Positions 9,670 to 19,067 of a stretch of DNA of 64,000 nt are shown piece after piece (position 1 is the stretch's first letter; each line of letters opens with the position of its first letter). Location of the stretch: contig NZ_PENW01000025.1 of the NCBI RefSeq assembly GCF_003144405.1, positions 30,986-94,985 on the forward strand, read 5' to 3'. The notes beneath the pieces are model-generated. The model worked only from the letters and a program-made list of their open reading frames with translations, did not search any database and had not been told where the DNA came from. This DNA comes from Proteus cibi (lineage in GTDB: Bacteria > Pseudomonadota > Gammaproteobacteria > Enterobacterales > Enterobacteriaceae). The position numbers and the translations under genes are program-made.

Positions 9670-10836
9670 ATGAATAAATCAATTATTATCATACTGCTGA
9701 TCACCGTATTAGATGCCATTGGCATCGGGCTTATCATGCCAGTACTCCCTACGCTATTAAATGAATTTGTCAGTGAAAATTCGCTCGCGACCCATTACGG
9801 TGTGCTATTAGCGCTCTATGCTAGCATGCAGGTTATTTTTGCACCTATTTTAGGACGACTATCTGATCAATACGGCAGAAAACCTATCTTGATATTTTCA
9901 CTTTTAGGTGCCGCCCTCGACTACCTTTTAATGGCATTTTCAACCACTCTTTGGATGCTTTATATTGGGCGTATCATCGCCGGTATTACGGGCGCAACAG
10001 GTGCTGTATGTGCATCAGCTATGAGCGATATTACGCCCATAAACAATCGTACTCGCTATTTTGGCTTCTTAGGTGGCGCTTTTGGTGTTGGTCTTATTAT
10101 TGGGCCAATGCTGGGAGGATTGTTAGGTGAAATTAGTGCTCACACACCATTTATCTTTGCAGCGCTTTCACACTCGGTATTATTAATACTCTCTTTGCTC
10201 TTTTTCCATGAAACACAAAAAAAAGAAGCCCTTGTTGCAAATAGCACACCTAAAAACCAAACAACATCAAATTCAGTCACCTGCTTTATTAAGAAAAGCC
10301 TCTATTTTTGGCTGGTAGCTTATTTTATTATCCAGCTTATCGGTCAAATTCCCGCCACGATCTGGGTGCTATTTACGCAATACCGTTTTGATTGGAACAC
10401 AACCTCTGTTGGGATGTCTTTGGCTGTTCTAGGTGTCTTACATATTTTCTTTCAGGCTGTTGTCGCTGGAAAATTAGCACAAAAATGGGGTGAAAAAGCC
10501 ACTATTATGATCAGTATGTCTATTGATATGGTGGGCTGTTTATTATTAGCGTGGATTGGTCAAGTTTGGGTGATCTTGCCTGCATTAATTTGCTTAGCTG
10601 CGGGAGGAATGGGGCAACCTGCTTTACAAGGTTATTTATCGAAATCAATCGATGATAATGCACAAGGGAAATTACAAGGTACACTTGTGAGCTTAACCAA
10701 TATTACTGGAATTATTGGTCCACTCTTATTTTCCTTAATTTATAGTTATAGTGTTGCTTATTGGGATGGTTTATTGTGGATGTTAGGGGCAGTACTTTAT
10801 GGTGCGTTATTAATTAATGCCTATTTTCATCAATAA
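9670..10836 (+). CDS. tet(J): Tetracycline/H+ antiporter, class J
   Basis: The 388-residue, 12-helix major-facilitator pump exports the Mg-tetracycline complex in exchange for protons. It starts DAIGIGLIMPVLPTLL, typical of TetA pumps, has the loop 2-3 motif GRLSDQYGRKP, and has a short central cytoplasmic loop (about residues 185-205). The gene is complete. Class J was described as a chromosomal Proteus determinant, which agrees with the rest of the window. Its end overlaps the convergent small membrane-protein gene by 23 bp. Confidence 0.88.
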   Translation: MNKSIIIILLITVLDAIGIGLIMPVLPTLLNEFVSENSLATHYGVLLALYASMQVIFAPILGRLSDQYGRKPILIFSLLGAALDYLLMAFSTTLWMLYIGRIIAGITGATGAVCASAMSDITPINNRTRYFGFLGGAFGVGLIIGPMLGGLLGEISAHTPFIFAALSHSVLLILSLLFFHETQKKEALVANSTPKNQTTSNSVTCFIKKSLYFWLVAYFIIQLIGQIPATIWVLFTQYRFDWNTTSVGMSLAVLGVLHIFFQAVVAGKLAQKWGEKATIMISMSIDMVGCLLLAWIGQVWVILPALICLAAGGMGQPALQGYLSKSIDDNAQGKLQGTLVSLTNITGIIGPLLFSLIYSYSVAYWDGLLWMLGAVLYGALLINAYFHQ

Positions 10837-11131
10837 CGTAATAATAAGCACTCATCACTTCACATCGCGTGTTATTAAATAGCGTAATAAAATCGGTATT
10901 AACACAGTCATGTTCAAAATCTGCCTTTGCTATTTCTTGATTGTGTTGATATTGCAATAAAGAAAAAAGTTGAAGATCAAGACAAGCATCCATGTTTGCT
11001 TGATCTTCGATTGCCGTTATTAACATCCGTTGTTCTAACGCTATATTATCTCGATGCCATCCTTGAGCAATCCAACCCAAACTAAACGCCAGTAGTGCAA
11101 TCCATGCATATAACGCTTGTGTGTTGAACAT
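10814..11131 (-). CDS. Small single-helix membrane protein, possibly lysis-associated
   Basis: The 105-residue protein has one N-terminal transmembrane helix (about residues 8-24) and a soluble part with three cysteines. It starts with an excellent ribosome site (AAGGAG, 7 bases before ATG) and lies 75 bp downstream of a holin gene in the same direction. The topology resembles Rz-type inner-membrane spanins, but the long coiled coil is not obvious. I did not identify an embedded Rz1-like lipoprotein. A real gene is likely; a spanin role is a guess. Confidence 0.55.
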   Translation of the reverse strand: MFNTQALYAWIALLAFSLGWIAQGWHRDNIALEQRMLITAIEDQANMDACLDLQLFSLLQYQHNQEIAKADFEHDCVNTDFITLFNNTRCEVMSAYYYVIDENRH

Positions 11132-11205
11132 GACCTAACTCCTTAGTCATTCGAGATAAAACTGATTTTATCGACTTTTATTATGATGAAAACATGTTGC
11201 ACTTT

Positions 11206-11508
11206 TTACTTGGTATCATCTTTTTCTTTCCCTGAAAAAAATTGATTACCTCGTTTACGTAACCCGATCTCGACTAATTGATAACCCACAATACCGAGCG
11301 CTGAGCCGATCCCCATTACTGCGACAGAATCAATTCCAGGCCATAAAATAAGCAGTGCGCCAGCAACAACAGAAACCGCAGAGCCTAAAATAATTTTGCC
11401 GATAAACAATCTTAATGTCATTGTTTCATTCGCAACGAGCATCTTCCCTAATGCAATAAAAGCGCCCACTATGACTAACGATATCAATGTGCTGTTATAT
11501 TCATCCAT
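11206..11508 (-). CDS. Phage holin-family protein (LydA/superfamily III-like)
   Basis: The 100-residue protein has three hydrophobic segments (about 8-25, 33-57 and 62-80) and a charged C-terminus, with the GSALGIVGYQLVEIGLRKRG segment that I associate with enterobacterial phage holins. Holins form inner-membrane lesions that let endolysin reach peptidoglycan. No endolysin gene lies next to it, so this is probably part of a decayed or domesticated lysis cassette. Confidence 0.7.
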   Translation of the reverse strand: MDEYNSTLISLVIVGAFIALGKMLVANETMTLRLFIGKIILGSAVSVVAGALLILWPGIDSVAVMGIGSALGIVGYQLVEIGLRKRGNQFFSGKEKDDTK

Positions 11509-12086
11509 GAATACACCTCATCTCTGATTACACTTTCTTTTTTCGTAAAAAGAACCCTCACCTCCCAACATTCATCAGATAATCTGTAAAGAATTAGCAG
11601 TAAACCACGACCCTGTGTCACTGAATAAATTCCCGATTGAGATAACGTAAGTTCCTTTTATTTCAACGATACGCAACATCCATTTGCGGTAAACAACAGG
11701 CGATTCAGCTATATTACTGCTAACTTCCTTGTTAACTTGTAATAGACATCCTTGTCTATTGTTTTCTACTCACACTGAAAACCAACAAAAAGAATAAACA
11801 ATAAATTCAATATGTTGCTTATCTCCGTATGATTTAACGTGAAGCTATTATCTACAAAGTTTGTATTTCAGGCTAGTAAGTTTGTTCGGTTAACGTCGGT
11901 TATGAAGCTTTAGCCGACAATAACCGAACTATTTACAGTGAATAAAACAAATAAACTTGTTTTAAGCACTTTTAAATAACCTAAAAACAAATATTTATAT
12001 AAAAAAACAATAAATAGGCTGGTTATAATACAAATTTGAGCTAATATAGAAGGTATCTGATAGCCCTTAGTAAAGAGAAAAATAAT
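11509..12086. other. Non-coding region between holin and Ogr-like gene
   Basis: This 578-bp stretch is AT-rich and holds no convincing gene. It contains one strong inverted repeat (11884-11929) and presumably the promoters of the holin and Ogr-like genes. Confidence 0.6.
11884..11929. repeat. 46-bp nested inverted repeat
   Basis: Outer arms GTTCGGTTA (11884-11892) and TAACCGAAC (11921-11929) enclose a second pair, GTCGG and CCGAC. No T tract follows on either strand, so it is not a standard terminator. It could be an operator, a cruciform or an RNA structure in the Ogr-like gene leader. Confidence 0.55.
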
Positions 12087-12347
12087 ATGCGTGTCTTAAC
12101 TATTTTTTGTCCTGAATGTGGTGAAAAAGCGCTTATAAAGAAAAGTAATCGCAAACACAAAGAGTTATCCGATCTCTATTGTGCTTGTCGTGATCCTGAA
12201 TGCGGGCATACCTTTGTTTTAAACCTCACTTTTAGTCACACCCTTATGCCAAGCGCAAAAAACAAAGATACATTGTTATTAGATGTCATTAAAAATCTTT
12301 CTCCAGAACAACGAGAGAAAGCACTTACACTTTTGCAAGGCATGTAA
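12087..12347 (+). CDS. Ogr/Delta-like zinc-finger phage activator
   Basis: The 86-residue protein has an N-terminal CPECG and a later CRDPECGHTF pair, giving the C-x2-C ... C-x4-C arrangement of Ogr/Delta proteins, which activate late promoters of P2-like phages and satellites. The following LNLTFSHTLMPS segment also fits the family. It is a stand-alone gene beside a holin with no other P2 genes visible, so it is probably a phage relic. It may still act on another prophage. Confidence 0.72.
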   Translation: MRVLTIFCPECGEKALIKKSNRKHKELSDLYCACRDPECGHTFVLNLTFSHTLMPSAKNKDTLLLDVIKNLSPEQREKALTLLQGM

Positions 12348-12499
12348 TCATCACAAACAGAGACTCTCTTTTTCATTTATTTTTATGATCTTGCTCTCAT
12401 TCTGACAGGTTATTTGACTAACCTATTCTTATAGAAAGATAAATGATGTAGATTCATTTTTAAGCTAAATAAAAATAATTCTTATGTTTTAAATAAAAC

Positions 12500-12523
12500 A
12501 ACACCGCTTATTGATGCGGTGTT
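12500..12523. terminator. Hairpin between Ogr-like gene and dhaK
   Basis: AACACCGC (12500-12507) pairs with GCGGTGTT (12516-12523) with an 8-base loop. The T tract is weak on the plus strand and better on the minus strand. It may end the Ogr-like transcript or act in the dhaK leader. Confidence 0.5.
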
Positions 12524-12620
12524 TGCCAATCCTTTAATAAATAATTTGTCAGCCTCCCAAACCAGACACCCTATTTCTGGTTTGAAGACTAAACACAAAT
12601 TTCAAATTGGAGCATTTAAG

Positions 12621-13685
12621 ATGAAAAAGCTGATTAATCGAGTTGATGATGTGTTATCTGAACAACTACAAGGCTTTGCAAAAGCTCACCCTGAAATCAA
12701 ACTTCATCCCTCCTCTTTTTATGTCACGCGAAAAGATGCTCCAGTAAAAGGTAAAGTTGCTCTTTTGTCCGGTGGTGGTAGTGGGCATGAACCCATGCAT
12801 GCAGGGTTTGTCGGTAAAGGAATGCTTGATGGCGCATGCCCGGGTGAAATATTTACATCACCCACACCAGATAAAATGTATGACTGTGCCAAAGAGATTG
12901 ATAGCGGTGAAGGTGTTTTAATGATCGTGAAAAACTACACCGGTGATGTGCTTAACTTTGAAACAGCGACAGAGCTACTGCATGACGAAGGTATAAAAAT
13001 CGCCACGGTATTAGTTGATGATGATGTTGCGGTCAAAGATAGCTTATATACCGCAGGACGCCGTGGTGTTGCCAATACCGTTTTAATAGAAAAACTACTG
13101 GGTGCGGCTGCCGAAAGAGGCGACTCTCTTGATGAACTGGTTAAATTAGGTCATCACATCAATAACAATGGTTTTTCTATCGGCATAGCCTTGGAAGCCT
13201 GCACGGTTCCAGCCGCAGGGAAACCCTCTTTTACTTTACCTGAAAATGAAATGGAGTTTGGTGTCGGTATTCACGGTGAACCGGGTATTGACCGCCGTAA
13301 ATTTACTTCTCTCAACGATACGGTTGATGCCATGTTTAATACCTTAATTGAGCATGGTCACTACCAACGGGTGATCCGCAATTGGGATCGTAAAAATGGC
13401 ACTTGGATCGATGAAAACCAGGAAAAACAGCCGTTAAAATCTGGCGATCGCGTCATTGTTTTAGTCAATAATCTGGGTGCCACACCACAATCTGAACTGT
13501 ATGGTGTTTATCACCGTTTAACTCAATGCTGTGAAAAATTTGGCTTAACCATCGAACGTTCTTTAATAGGTTCTTATTGTACTTCGCTTGATATGTCGGG
13601 GATCTCAATCACGTTATTAAAAGTTGATAACGAATTACTTACCTTATGGGATGCCCCTGTACATACACCTGCGATGGTGAAATAA
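12621..13685 (+). CDS. dhaK: PTS-dependent dihydroxyacetone kinase, substrate-binding subunit DhaK
   Basis: DhaK (354 residues) binds dihydroxyacetone covalently through a histidine and receives phosphate from DhaL. The GGGSGHEPMHAGFVG segment and the GVGIHGEPG histidine loop are characteristic. I chose ATG 12621, which has GGAG at 12609-12612 and gives the usual family length; the upstream in-frame extension lacks family similarity. It is the first gene of dhaKLM, with spacings of about 29 and 28 bp. The product is glycerone phosphate for glycolysis. No adjacent DhaR regulator is present. Confidence 0.93.
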   Translation: MKKLINRVDDVLSEQLQGFAKAHPEIKLHPSSFYVTRKDAPVKGKVALLSGGGSGHEPMHAGFVGKGMLDGACPGEIFTSPTPDKMYDCAKEIDSGEGVLMIVKNYTGDVLNFETATELLHDEGIKIATVLVDDDVAVKDSLYTAGRRGVANTVLIEKLLGAAAERGDSLDELVKLGHHINNNGFSIGIALEACTVPAAGKPSFTLPENEMEFGVGIHGEPGIDRRKFTSLNDTVDAMFNTLIEHGHYQRVIRNWDRKNGTWIDENQEKQPLKSGDRVIVLVNNLGATPQSELYGVYHRLTQCCEKFGLTIERSLIGSYCTSLDMSGISITLLKVDNELLTLWDAPVHTPAMVK

Positions 13686-13714
13686 ATCTTTAATAACAAA
13701 AAAAGGAACAAACA

Positions 13715-14347
13715 ATGGCGTTAACTCATGCTCAAATTATTCTTTGGTTACAGCAATGTGCATTGCTGTTTGAACAAAATAGCGATTATTTAACGGATTT
13801 AGATCGTGAAATTGGTGATGCTGACCACGGCTTGAATATGAACCGTGGCTTTAGAAAAGTGCAGGAGAAATTACCTGAATTTGAAGGACAAGATATTGGC
13901 ACTATCCTCAAAACGACGGGCATGACATTGCTGTCAAATATTGGCGGCGCAAGTGGCCCTCTATTTGGTACCTTCTTTATTCGTGCCGCCAAACCGACTG
14001 CTTCATTACAAAACCTAGAACTTAATCAACTTGTTGAAATGGTAACAGAAGGTGTAGATGGCATTGTAAGCCGAGGAAAAGCAGAGCCAAATGACAAAAC
14101 CATGTGTGATGTTTGGTGGCCGGTGGTTGAGTCATTAAAACACGCCAACGAACAAAATCTTTCTCTCAAAGAAGCGCTCACTCAAGCACTAGTAGTCGCT
14201 GAAAAAGCCGCTGAAAACACCATTCCAATGCAAGCTAGAAAAGGACGAGCAAGCTACTTAGGTGAGCGTAGCATCGGACATAAAGATCCCGGCAGTGCTT
14301 CTGTGGTACTGATGATACAAGCCCTTGCTAATAGCATTAATGCATAG
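13715..14347 (+). CDS. dhaL: Dihydroxyacetone kinase ADP-binding subunit DhaL
   Basis: The 210-residue all-helical subunit holds a permanently bound ADP that relays phosphate from DhaM to dihydroxyacetone. The metal/ADP motif DREIGDADHGLNMNRGF and the GGASGPLFGT turn are intact, as is RKGRASYLGERSIGHKDPG near the end. It is cytoplasmic and second in the dha operon. Confidence 0.93.
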   Translation: MALTHAQIILWLQQCALLFEQNSDYLTDLDREIGDADHGLNMNRGFRKVQEKLPEFEGQDIGTILKTTGMTLLSNIGGASGPLFGTFFIRAAKPTASLQNLELNQLVEMVTEGVDGIVSRGKAEPNDKTMCDVWWPVVESLKHANEQNLSLKEALTQALVVAEKAAENTIPMQARKGRASYLGERSIGHKDPGSASVVLMIQALANSINA

Positions 14348-14375
14348 CTGACCAAGCAACCAATAAAGGTCTACC

Positions 14376-15824
14376 ATGATAAATATTGTTATTGTTTCTC
14401 ATAGTAAACATCTCGCTGATGGTGTAGCAGAACTTGCCAGTCAGATGCTTAATCCGGCTCATTGCCAACTTGCGGTTGCCGCAGGCATCAACGATGAAGC
14501 ACATGCGATTGGTACTGATGCCGTTAAAATTATGACCGCGATAGAATCACTTTCACAAGCACAATCTATTGTTGTGATGATGGATTTAGGAAGTGCAATA
14601 TTAAGTGCAGAAACTGCGATTGAGTTACTGGAGCCAGAGTTAGCGGAGAAAGTCACCCTCTGTTCAGCCCCTTTAGTTGAAGGGACACTTGCAGCAGTTG
14701 TAGCGGCATCTTCAGGGGCATCTCTAGAAAAAGTGATTGAAGAAGCTTCAAATTCTTTATATCCAAAGAAAATTCAACTGGGTGAAAATTTCGTTCAACC
14801 TAAAAATGACATTAATGCTCCGGTCAAAATTCATGGTAAAGAGGCAAGTTGGGTCGTTCGTAACCCTCATGGTTTACACGTAAGACCTGCGGCAACATTA
14901 GTTGAGGTGCTTTCTGCTTTTCATGCTGATTATCAACTAGTTAAAGGGGATAGACGTATTAATCCTCTCAGTTTAAATCAGCTTTCATTAATACAAATTA
15001 GCCAAGGTGATGAGATAACGCTAATTGCCTCTGGTGAACAAGAAGATGAGGCAATTGAGGCGTTTCTTGAACTAGCCCGAAATGGCTTTGGTGAAGAGCT
15101 ACCTTCTGATTCTAATACCATCACATTAAAAGGTATTTTAGCGCCCGTCTCTCAAATTAAAGCTCCCGCTTTTGTTTGGCATGAAATAGAACTCTCACCC
15201 GTCGAAAACTTATCTGAACCGATTGATATTCATGCTCAAATTGGCAAACTTAATTTTGCAATAAAAAGCACGTTAAAAGCACTAAAACAGAATGCCAATA
15301 AAGCGAGTCAAAAATTAGGTGAGCATGTAGGTGCTATTTTTAACGGTCATATCATGATGTTAGATGATGATGAGTTAATCACTAGCGTGATTGATCGTAT
15401 CAAAGCAGAGAAGATCAGTGCACAGCAAAGTTGGTCGGATGAAATGCAAGAAAGAACACAATTGTATTGTGCACTCACCGATCCCTATTTACGCGCGCGT
15501 GAACTCGATCTTCGTGATCTACGTAATCAAGTGCTTTACCATTTACAAGATAAAACTCGCCCAAGCTTTACTCCGTCACAACCCGCGATTTTGGTCGCAA
15601 AAGAGCTTTTCCCTTCCACATTAATTCAATTAGTGGATAGTCAATTGGTCGGTATTGCTTTAGCAAAAGGGGATAGCCGCTCTCACAGCGCCATTATCGC
15701 GGCTGAAATGCGCTTACCTATGTTAGTCAATTTAGGCGCTACGCTATTAAAAGTCACTGAATCCCAAAAGTTAAAACTCGATACCAATAAGGGCGAATTA
15801 ATTATTGAACCGATAACGCTATAA
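14376..15824 (+). CDS. dhaM: Dihydroxyacetone kinase phosphotransfer subunit DhaM
   Basis: The 482-residue multidomain protein has an EIIA(Man)-like domain (histidine in IVSHSKHLADG, residues 4-14), an HPr-like domain (NPHGLHVRPAA, about 163-173) and a partial Enzyme I-like C-terminus (GDSRSHSAIIAAEMRLPM). It passes PEP-derived phosphate from the PTS to DhaL. The length is close to E. coli DhaM. The gene ends the dha operon and faces the convergent fimbrial operon. Confidence 0.92.
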   Translation: MINIVIVSHSKHLADGVAELASQMLNPAHCQLAVAAGINDEAHAIGTDAVKIMTAIESLSQAQSIVVMMDLGSAILSAETAIELLEPELAEKVTLCSAPLVEGTLAAVVAASSGASLEKVIEEASNSLYPKKIQLGENFVQPKNDINAPVKIHGKEASWVVRNPHGLHVRPAATLVEVLSAFHADYQLVKGDRRINPLSLNQLSLIQISQGDEITLIASGEQEDEAIEAFLELARNGFGEELPSDSNTITLKGILAPVSQIKAPAFVWHEIELSPVENLSEPIDIHAQIGKLNFAIKSTLKALKQNANKASQKLGEHVGAIFNGHIMMLDDDELITSVIDRIKAEKISAQQSWSDEMQERTQLYCALTDPYLRARELDLRDLRNQVLYHLQDKTRPSFTPSQPAILVAKELFPSTLIQLVDSQLVGIALAKGDSRSHSAIIAAEMRLPMLVNLGATLLKVTESQKLKLDTNKGELIIEPITL

Positions 15825-15850
15825 AAAAACCCGCACAATAATGTGCGGGT
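15823..15850 (-). terminator. Terminator of the fimbrial operon (minus strand)
   Basis: ACCCGCACA (15829-15837) and TGTGCGGGT (15842-15850) form a tight 9-bp stem with an ATAA loop. The following T run lies on the minus strand (A run 15823-15829), so it mainly ends leftward transcription from the fimbrial operon. It may also stall dhaM read-through. Confidence 0.82.
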
Positions 15851-15902
15851 AAGTCAACGAAAAACGCTATCGATAATAGGTCATTATTGACTCTTATAAT
15901 TA

Positions 15903-16754
15903 TTAAGGTATTGATAATACCAATGTCGTAGTACCACTAAAATTACCTAATGAAGGTGTGCCATAAGTTTGAAGTTTTGACATCACTCTCACATAAGTGT
16001 ATTCGTTCTTTATTGCATTAACCTGTGTTCCTATTGACGCAGGTGAACCATTTAATGTTAAAAAAGAACGGATGCTCCCATCGGGTTTTAAGTTTAAAAA
16101 ATGATCTTCCATCGAGCTGGTAATTTTTACTGGCATAGTTTCATTACACGTAAGCGCAAATTGTTCTTCCGCCTCATTACCATTAACTTGTGTCACATCA
16201 AGCACGCCATGTGAAATAGTAAGATTATTAGAAATAAATGCACATTTACCTTCAGGCGGTGGAGCAATACCACATACACCACCAGGTACCATTCTTCCGC
16301 TACCACCTGTTGGGCTACTTGTCATAAAGAAAGCGATACATTCATCAACGGTTACAGAGCCTGCATGGGTACTATAATTCACATAAGGGAAAGTCAGACC
16401 GCATTGATTAACAGCCACATCGCGTATTTCCGCCATAGAGCTTAAATGTTGTAAATCGACATCACACCGCCATCTTGCTCGATGCTCAGTACCCGTTCCT
16501 CCCTTATTAGGTTTTGAGTGGAAGTGATTTAACTGAATATAACACCGCCCACTCAACCCTAAACTTTTACAAGGGTTTGGCGTAAACCCCATCTCTGTCC
16601 AATATTCCAACACGTAGTCATAACGAATATTACCTTTAATCTCTGGAGAAGGACCCGATTTAGTAATATAAGTAAAATAACCTGCTTGTACGCTAAAGAG
16701 TGAAAAGCCACATAGTACAATTAATAACTTTAAAATTTGCTGTATTTTTTTCAT
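15903..16754 (-). CDS. Fimbrial tip adhesin-like subunit
   Basis: The 283-residue secreted protein has a signal peptide (about residues 1-24, ending in VQAG) and is last in a chaperone-usher operon, the usual place of the tip adhesin. It has an N-terminal half rich in Cys, Gly and aromatics and a C-terminal half that looks like a pilin domain ending in a beta strand (TTLVLSIP). The receptor is unknown. It is separated by only 6 bp from the upstream minor-pilin gene. Confidence 0.75.
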   Translation of the reverse strand: MKKIQQILKLLIVLCGFSLFSVQAGYFTYITKSGPSPEIKGNIRYDYVLEYWTEMGFTPNPCKSLGLSGRCYIQLNHFHSKPNKGGTGTEHRARWRCDVDLQHLSSMAEIRDVAVNQCGLTFPYVNYSTHAGSVTVDECIAFFMTSSPTGGSGRMVPGGVCGIAPPPEGKCAFISNNLTISHGVLDVTQVNGNEAEEQFALTCNETMPVKITSSMEDHFLNLKPDGSIRSFLTLNGSPASIGTQVNAIKNEYTYVRVMSKLQTYGTPSLGNFSGTTTLVLSIP

Positions 16755-16760
16755 TATCTT

Positions 16761-17297
16761 TTACTCATATTTCAAAGAAAACACGGCAGTAGCAGAGAAA
16801 TGTCCCGGTTTAATTGATTTGTCTGCAATCGCTTTTGCTGTCGCTTGTAAATAAGCAATAAAGTTCAGCTCAAAAATGCCATTATTAGGAATATTATATA
16901 GACTGGTGTAATCCCCTAATTTAACAGGGACACCTTCTTTGGTAGTAATTTTTATGCCTAAATCAGGATTATTAGCGCTATCATCTAATGCCAATAATCC
17001 AGCAAGTTCATTATGCGTTGCCCCTTCAAACTTAATTTTCACCTGCTTGGCAATAGAGATATCACATTCTGATAAAGTAATTTTGAAATCCTTTTTCTCA
17101 AATTCAAAATAACTTTTATAAATATCATCCAAGCGAATTTCATCAAAAACAACATCGACTTGAGAATGCTCAGGTAAAACTTTACAAGGCGCGATAATTA
17201 ATGAACCGAAAATATGCATATTTTCAGCAGCAAAAACCGTAGAAGACAATAATAAACAACTACCAATAATAGAACGAGATAAGGTCAATTTATTCAT
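16761..17297 (-). CDS. Minor fimbrial subunit
   Basis: The 178-residue pilin-like protein has a signal peptide ending in VFAA. It contains a cysteine pair (about C38 and C78), the usual pilin disulfide, and ends in an aromatic beta strand (AVFSLKYE) recognised by chaperone and usher. Its start overlaps the preceding stop by one base (TAATG), so it is translationally coupled. Confidence 0.82.
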   Translation of the reverse strand: MNKLTLSRSIIGSCLLLSSTVFAAENMHIFGSLIIAPCKVLPEHSQVDVVFDEIRLDDIYKSYFEFEKKDFKITLSECDISIAKQVKIKFEGATHNELAGLLALDDSANNPDLGIKITTKEGVPVKLGDYTSLYNIPNNGIFELNFIAYLQATAKAIADKSIKPGHFSATAVFSLKYE

Positions 17298-17788
17298 TAT
17301 TGGTACTCCACAAACAATGTGCCACCCGCGGTAAAATTACCCGGTGTCAGTTCACTATTTTCTTTTTTCACCAATACTGCCCAAATTTTTTCAGGATTAT
17401 TTAAATTAACCGAATACTTTTTATTTAAATCAATAATGGAATCGCCCAGCATAAATTTTACGGTTAATTCATTAATATTGGTTCTCAGCCCATTAGGATC
17501 GAAGCTACTTTTATTACCATCAATCGATAAATACATATTCCAGTTATTTAAATTTTCTTCACAGGTTATTTGGTAATTAATTTCTCTTTTTTGGTCGTAA
17601 CCTTTAATTGTTTTTATTGCTACAGGACCAAAATTTACCTCAATCATATTGCCGTCATTCACTTTACAAGGCGGTGGCGTTAGTAAATTACCTTTAATCA
17701 ATACTTGTGTTTCATTATCTTTTGCCAAACTGGGTGAAGAAAATACAGAAAATAAAAATAACATTGTGAGGAATGGATAATAACGCAT
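17297..17788 (-). CDS. Minor fimbrial subunit (adaptor-type)
   Basis: The 163-residue protein from ATG 17788 has a signal peptide (ending in SLAK), the CKVNDGNMIEVNFG motif common in PapE/MrpG-like minor pilins, and the C-terminal strand GTLFVEYQ. I chose ATG 17788 because GAGG lies upstream and the signal peptide follows directly; the longer frame reads into the preceding gene. It is similar to the preceding minor pilin (17805-18290), so the two are probably a duplicated adaptor pair. Confidence 0.82.
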   Translation of the reverse strand: MRYYPFLTMLFLFSVFSSPSLAKDNETQVLIKGNLLTPPPCKVNDGNMIEVNFGPVAIKTIKGYDQKREINYQITCEENLNNWNMYLSIDGNKSSFDPNGLRTNINELTVKFMLGDSIIDLNKKYSVNLNNPEKIWAVLVKKENSELTPGNFTAGGTLFVEYQ

Positions 17789-17804
17789 GTTGTTTATTCC
17801 TCTG

Positions 17805-18290
17805 TTAGTTGTAATAAACCTGCATAGTTGCAGTTGCAGTAAAGGCCCCGGTTGGTAGCGTGGCGCCACTTTTTTTCACGAGCATCGCATAAAGCTCAGG
17901 TCTAGTTTGATAGTTAAACTTAAACGGTGTTGTCATATAAATATTGGTATCCGTGGTTTTAAATAACACCCCCAAATCTGCCACACTGGTTTTTAAATAG
18001 CGTGTATCAAATCCTGCGCCATCTCCTGTAAATTTCAGCGACATACTTGGATCACCTGTTGTTTTACAATCCAAGGTGTAATCCATTTTTTGTTTATAAT
18101 TTTCGTTTTCTATTCTTGTGGTCATCACATCATTAAAGTTTACTTCGATAGGTTTACCATCGTTAACCTTGCAAGGGCGTGACTCCACACTTCCGCTCAC
18201 CGTAATTCTTAAAAAGCCCGAAACAGCCCATACAGAAGGAGCGAGAAAACTCAGACAAAGAAAAAGTATTACACCTCGGAATATAAGCAT
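17805..18290 (-). CDS. Minor fimbrial subunit (adaptor-type)
   Basis: The 161-residue protein from ATG 18290 has a hydrophobic signal peptide ending in VWA, CKVNDGKPIEVNFNDV, and a C-terminal strand (TATMQVYYN). The start avoids overlap with the chaperone gene, which ends at 18295. Together with the following homologue it is likely to link the pilus rod and tip. Confidence 0.82.
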   Translation of the reverse strand: MLIFRGVILFLCLSFLAPSVWAVSGFLRITVSGSVESRPCKVNDGKPIEVNFNDVMTTRIENENYKQKMDYTLDCKTTGDPSMSLKFTGDGAGFDTRYLKTSVADLGVLFKTTDTNIYMTTPFKFNYQTRPELYAMLVKKSGATLPTGAFTATATMQVYYN

Positions 18291-18294
18291 AATA

Positions 18295-19041
18295 TTACGC
18301 CTTCTTATCTTTGATATTTGCTGAACAAATATCTCCACGACATTGGAATGTTAATTCAACTAATCCACCGAAATCATTGAGATATTCAATAGCAGGTGCT
18401 ACACCTAAATCACCCACTTTTGTCCCTAATGAACGTTGACCGAAAGGCTCGATCATCACCGCTTCAAAGTCTTTTACTTCCGTATTGTTCTTTCTGACTT
18501 TGGTAATAGTTAAGTAATAAGGCGATGGATTTTTCACATTGTAATTACCACTCTGCTTTTCAATCACAATGTCTTTTTCCATTGGATTAGCCTCTAAACG
18601 GCTAGGTGCAACAATGCTTTTGGGTCGATAAAACACTTTAATTTTTGTTTGTAATGCGATTTGCAAAACATTCGGAGAATCACTGCGTGGAGGAATTTCA
18701 CGAACATTAAGGTAATAAATACTTTCTCTGTCTGTAGGCAACATATTCGTTGCCGGTAATGCCTGTATTTTAATTTGGCTTTTGTTACCAGCCTCGATAC
18801 GTTGAACTGGCGGTGTTACCACAAAAGGAGAATTAATTTTTTCATCTTTACTATTCTCAAGCCAAGATTGTGCTAAATAAGGTTTAGATTCATTTTCATT
18901 TTCTAAAACCATACTGACTGAGCGTTCACCCTCATTATATAAAACACGTGTTCTATCTAATGCGATAGCGGAATAAGCGGATTGAGAAAAAAGGCAAAGT
19001 GTAGCGATAGCGCCTAATGTTCTTATATTGATATATTTCAT
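18295..19041 (-). CDS. Periplasmic fimbrial chaperone (PapD family)
   Basis: The 248-residue two-domain Ig-fold chaperone caps pilins and delivers them to the usher. It has a signal peptide (ending in AYSA), the strand motif ALDRTRVLYNEGERSVSM, the conserved PPVQRIEAGNKSQIKI and YYLNVREIPP, typical of the PapD (short FG loop) type. ATG 19041 has GGTGA five bases upstream and is preferred to ATG 19050, which touches that site. It lies just downstream of the usher. Confidence 0.88.
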   Translation of the reverse strand: MKYINIRTLGAIATLCLFSQSAYSAIALDRTRVLYNEGERSVSMVLENENESKPYLAQSWLENSKDEKINSPFVVTPPVQRIEAGNKSQIKIQALPATNMLPTDRESIYYLNVREIPPRSDSPNVLQIALQTKIKVFYRPKSIVAPSRLEANPMEKDIVIEKQSGNYNVKNPSPYYLTITKVRKNNTEVKDFEAVMIEPFGQRSLGTKVGDLGVAPAIEYLNDFGGLVELTFQCRGDICSANIKDKKA

Positions 19042-19067
19042 TTCATTCACCGTTGACTTAAATTTAA

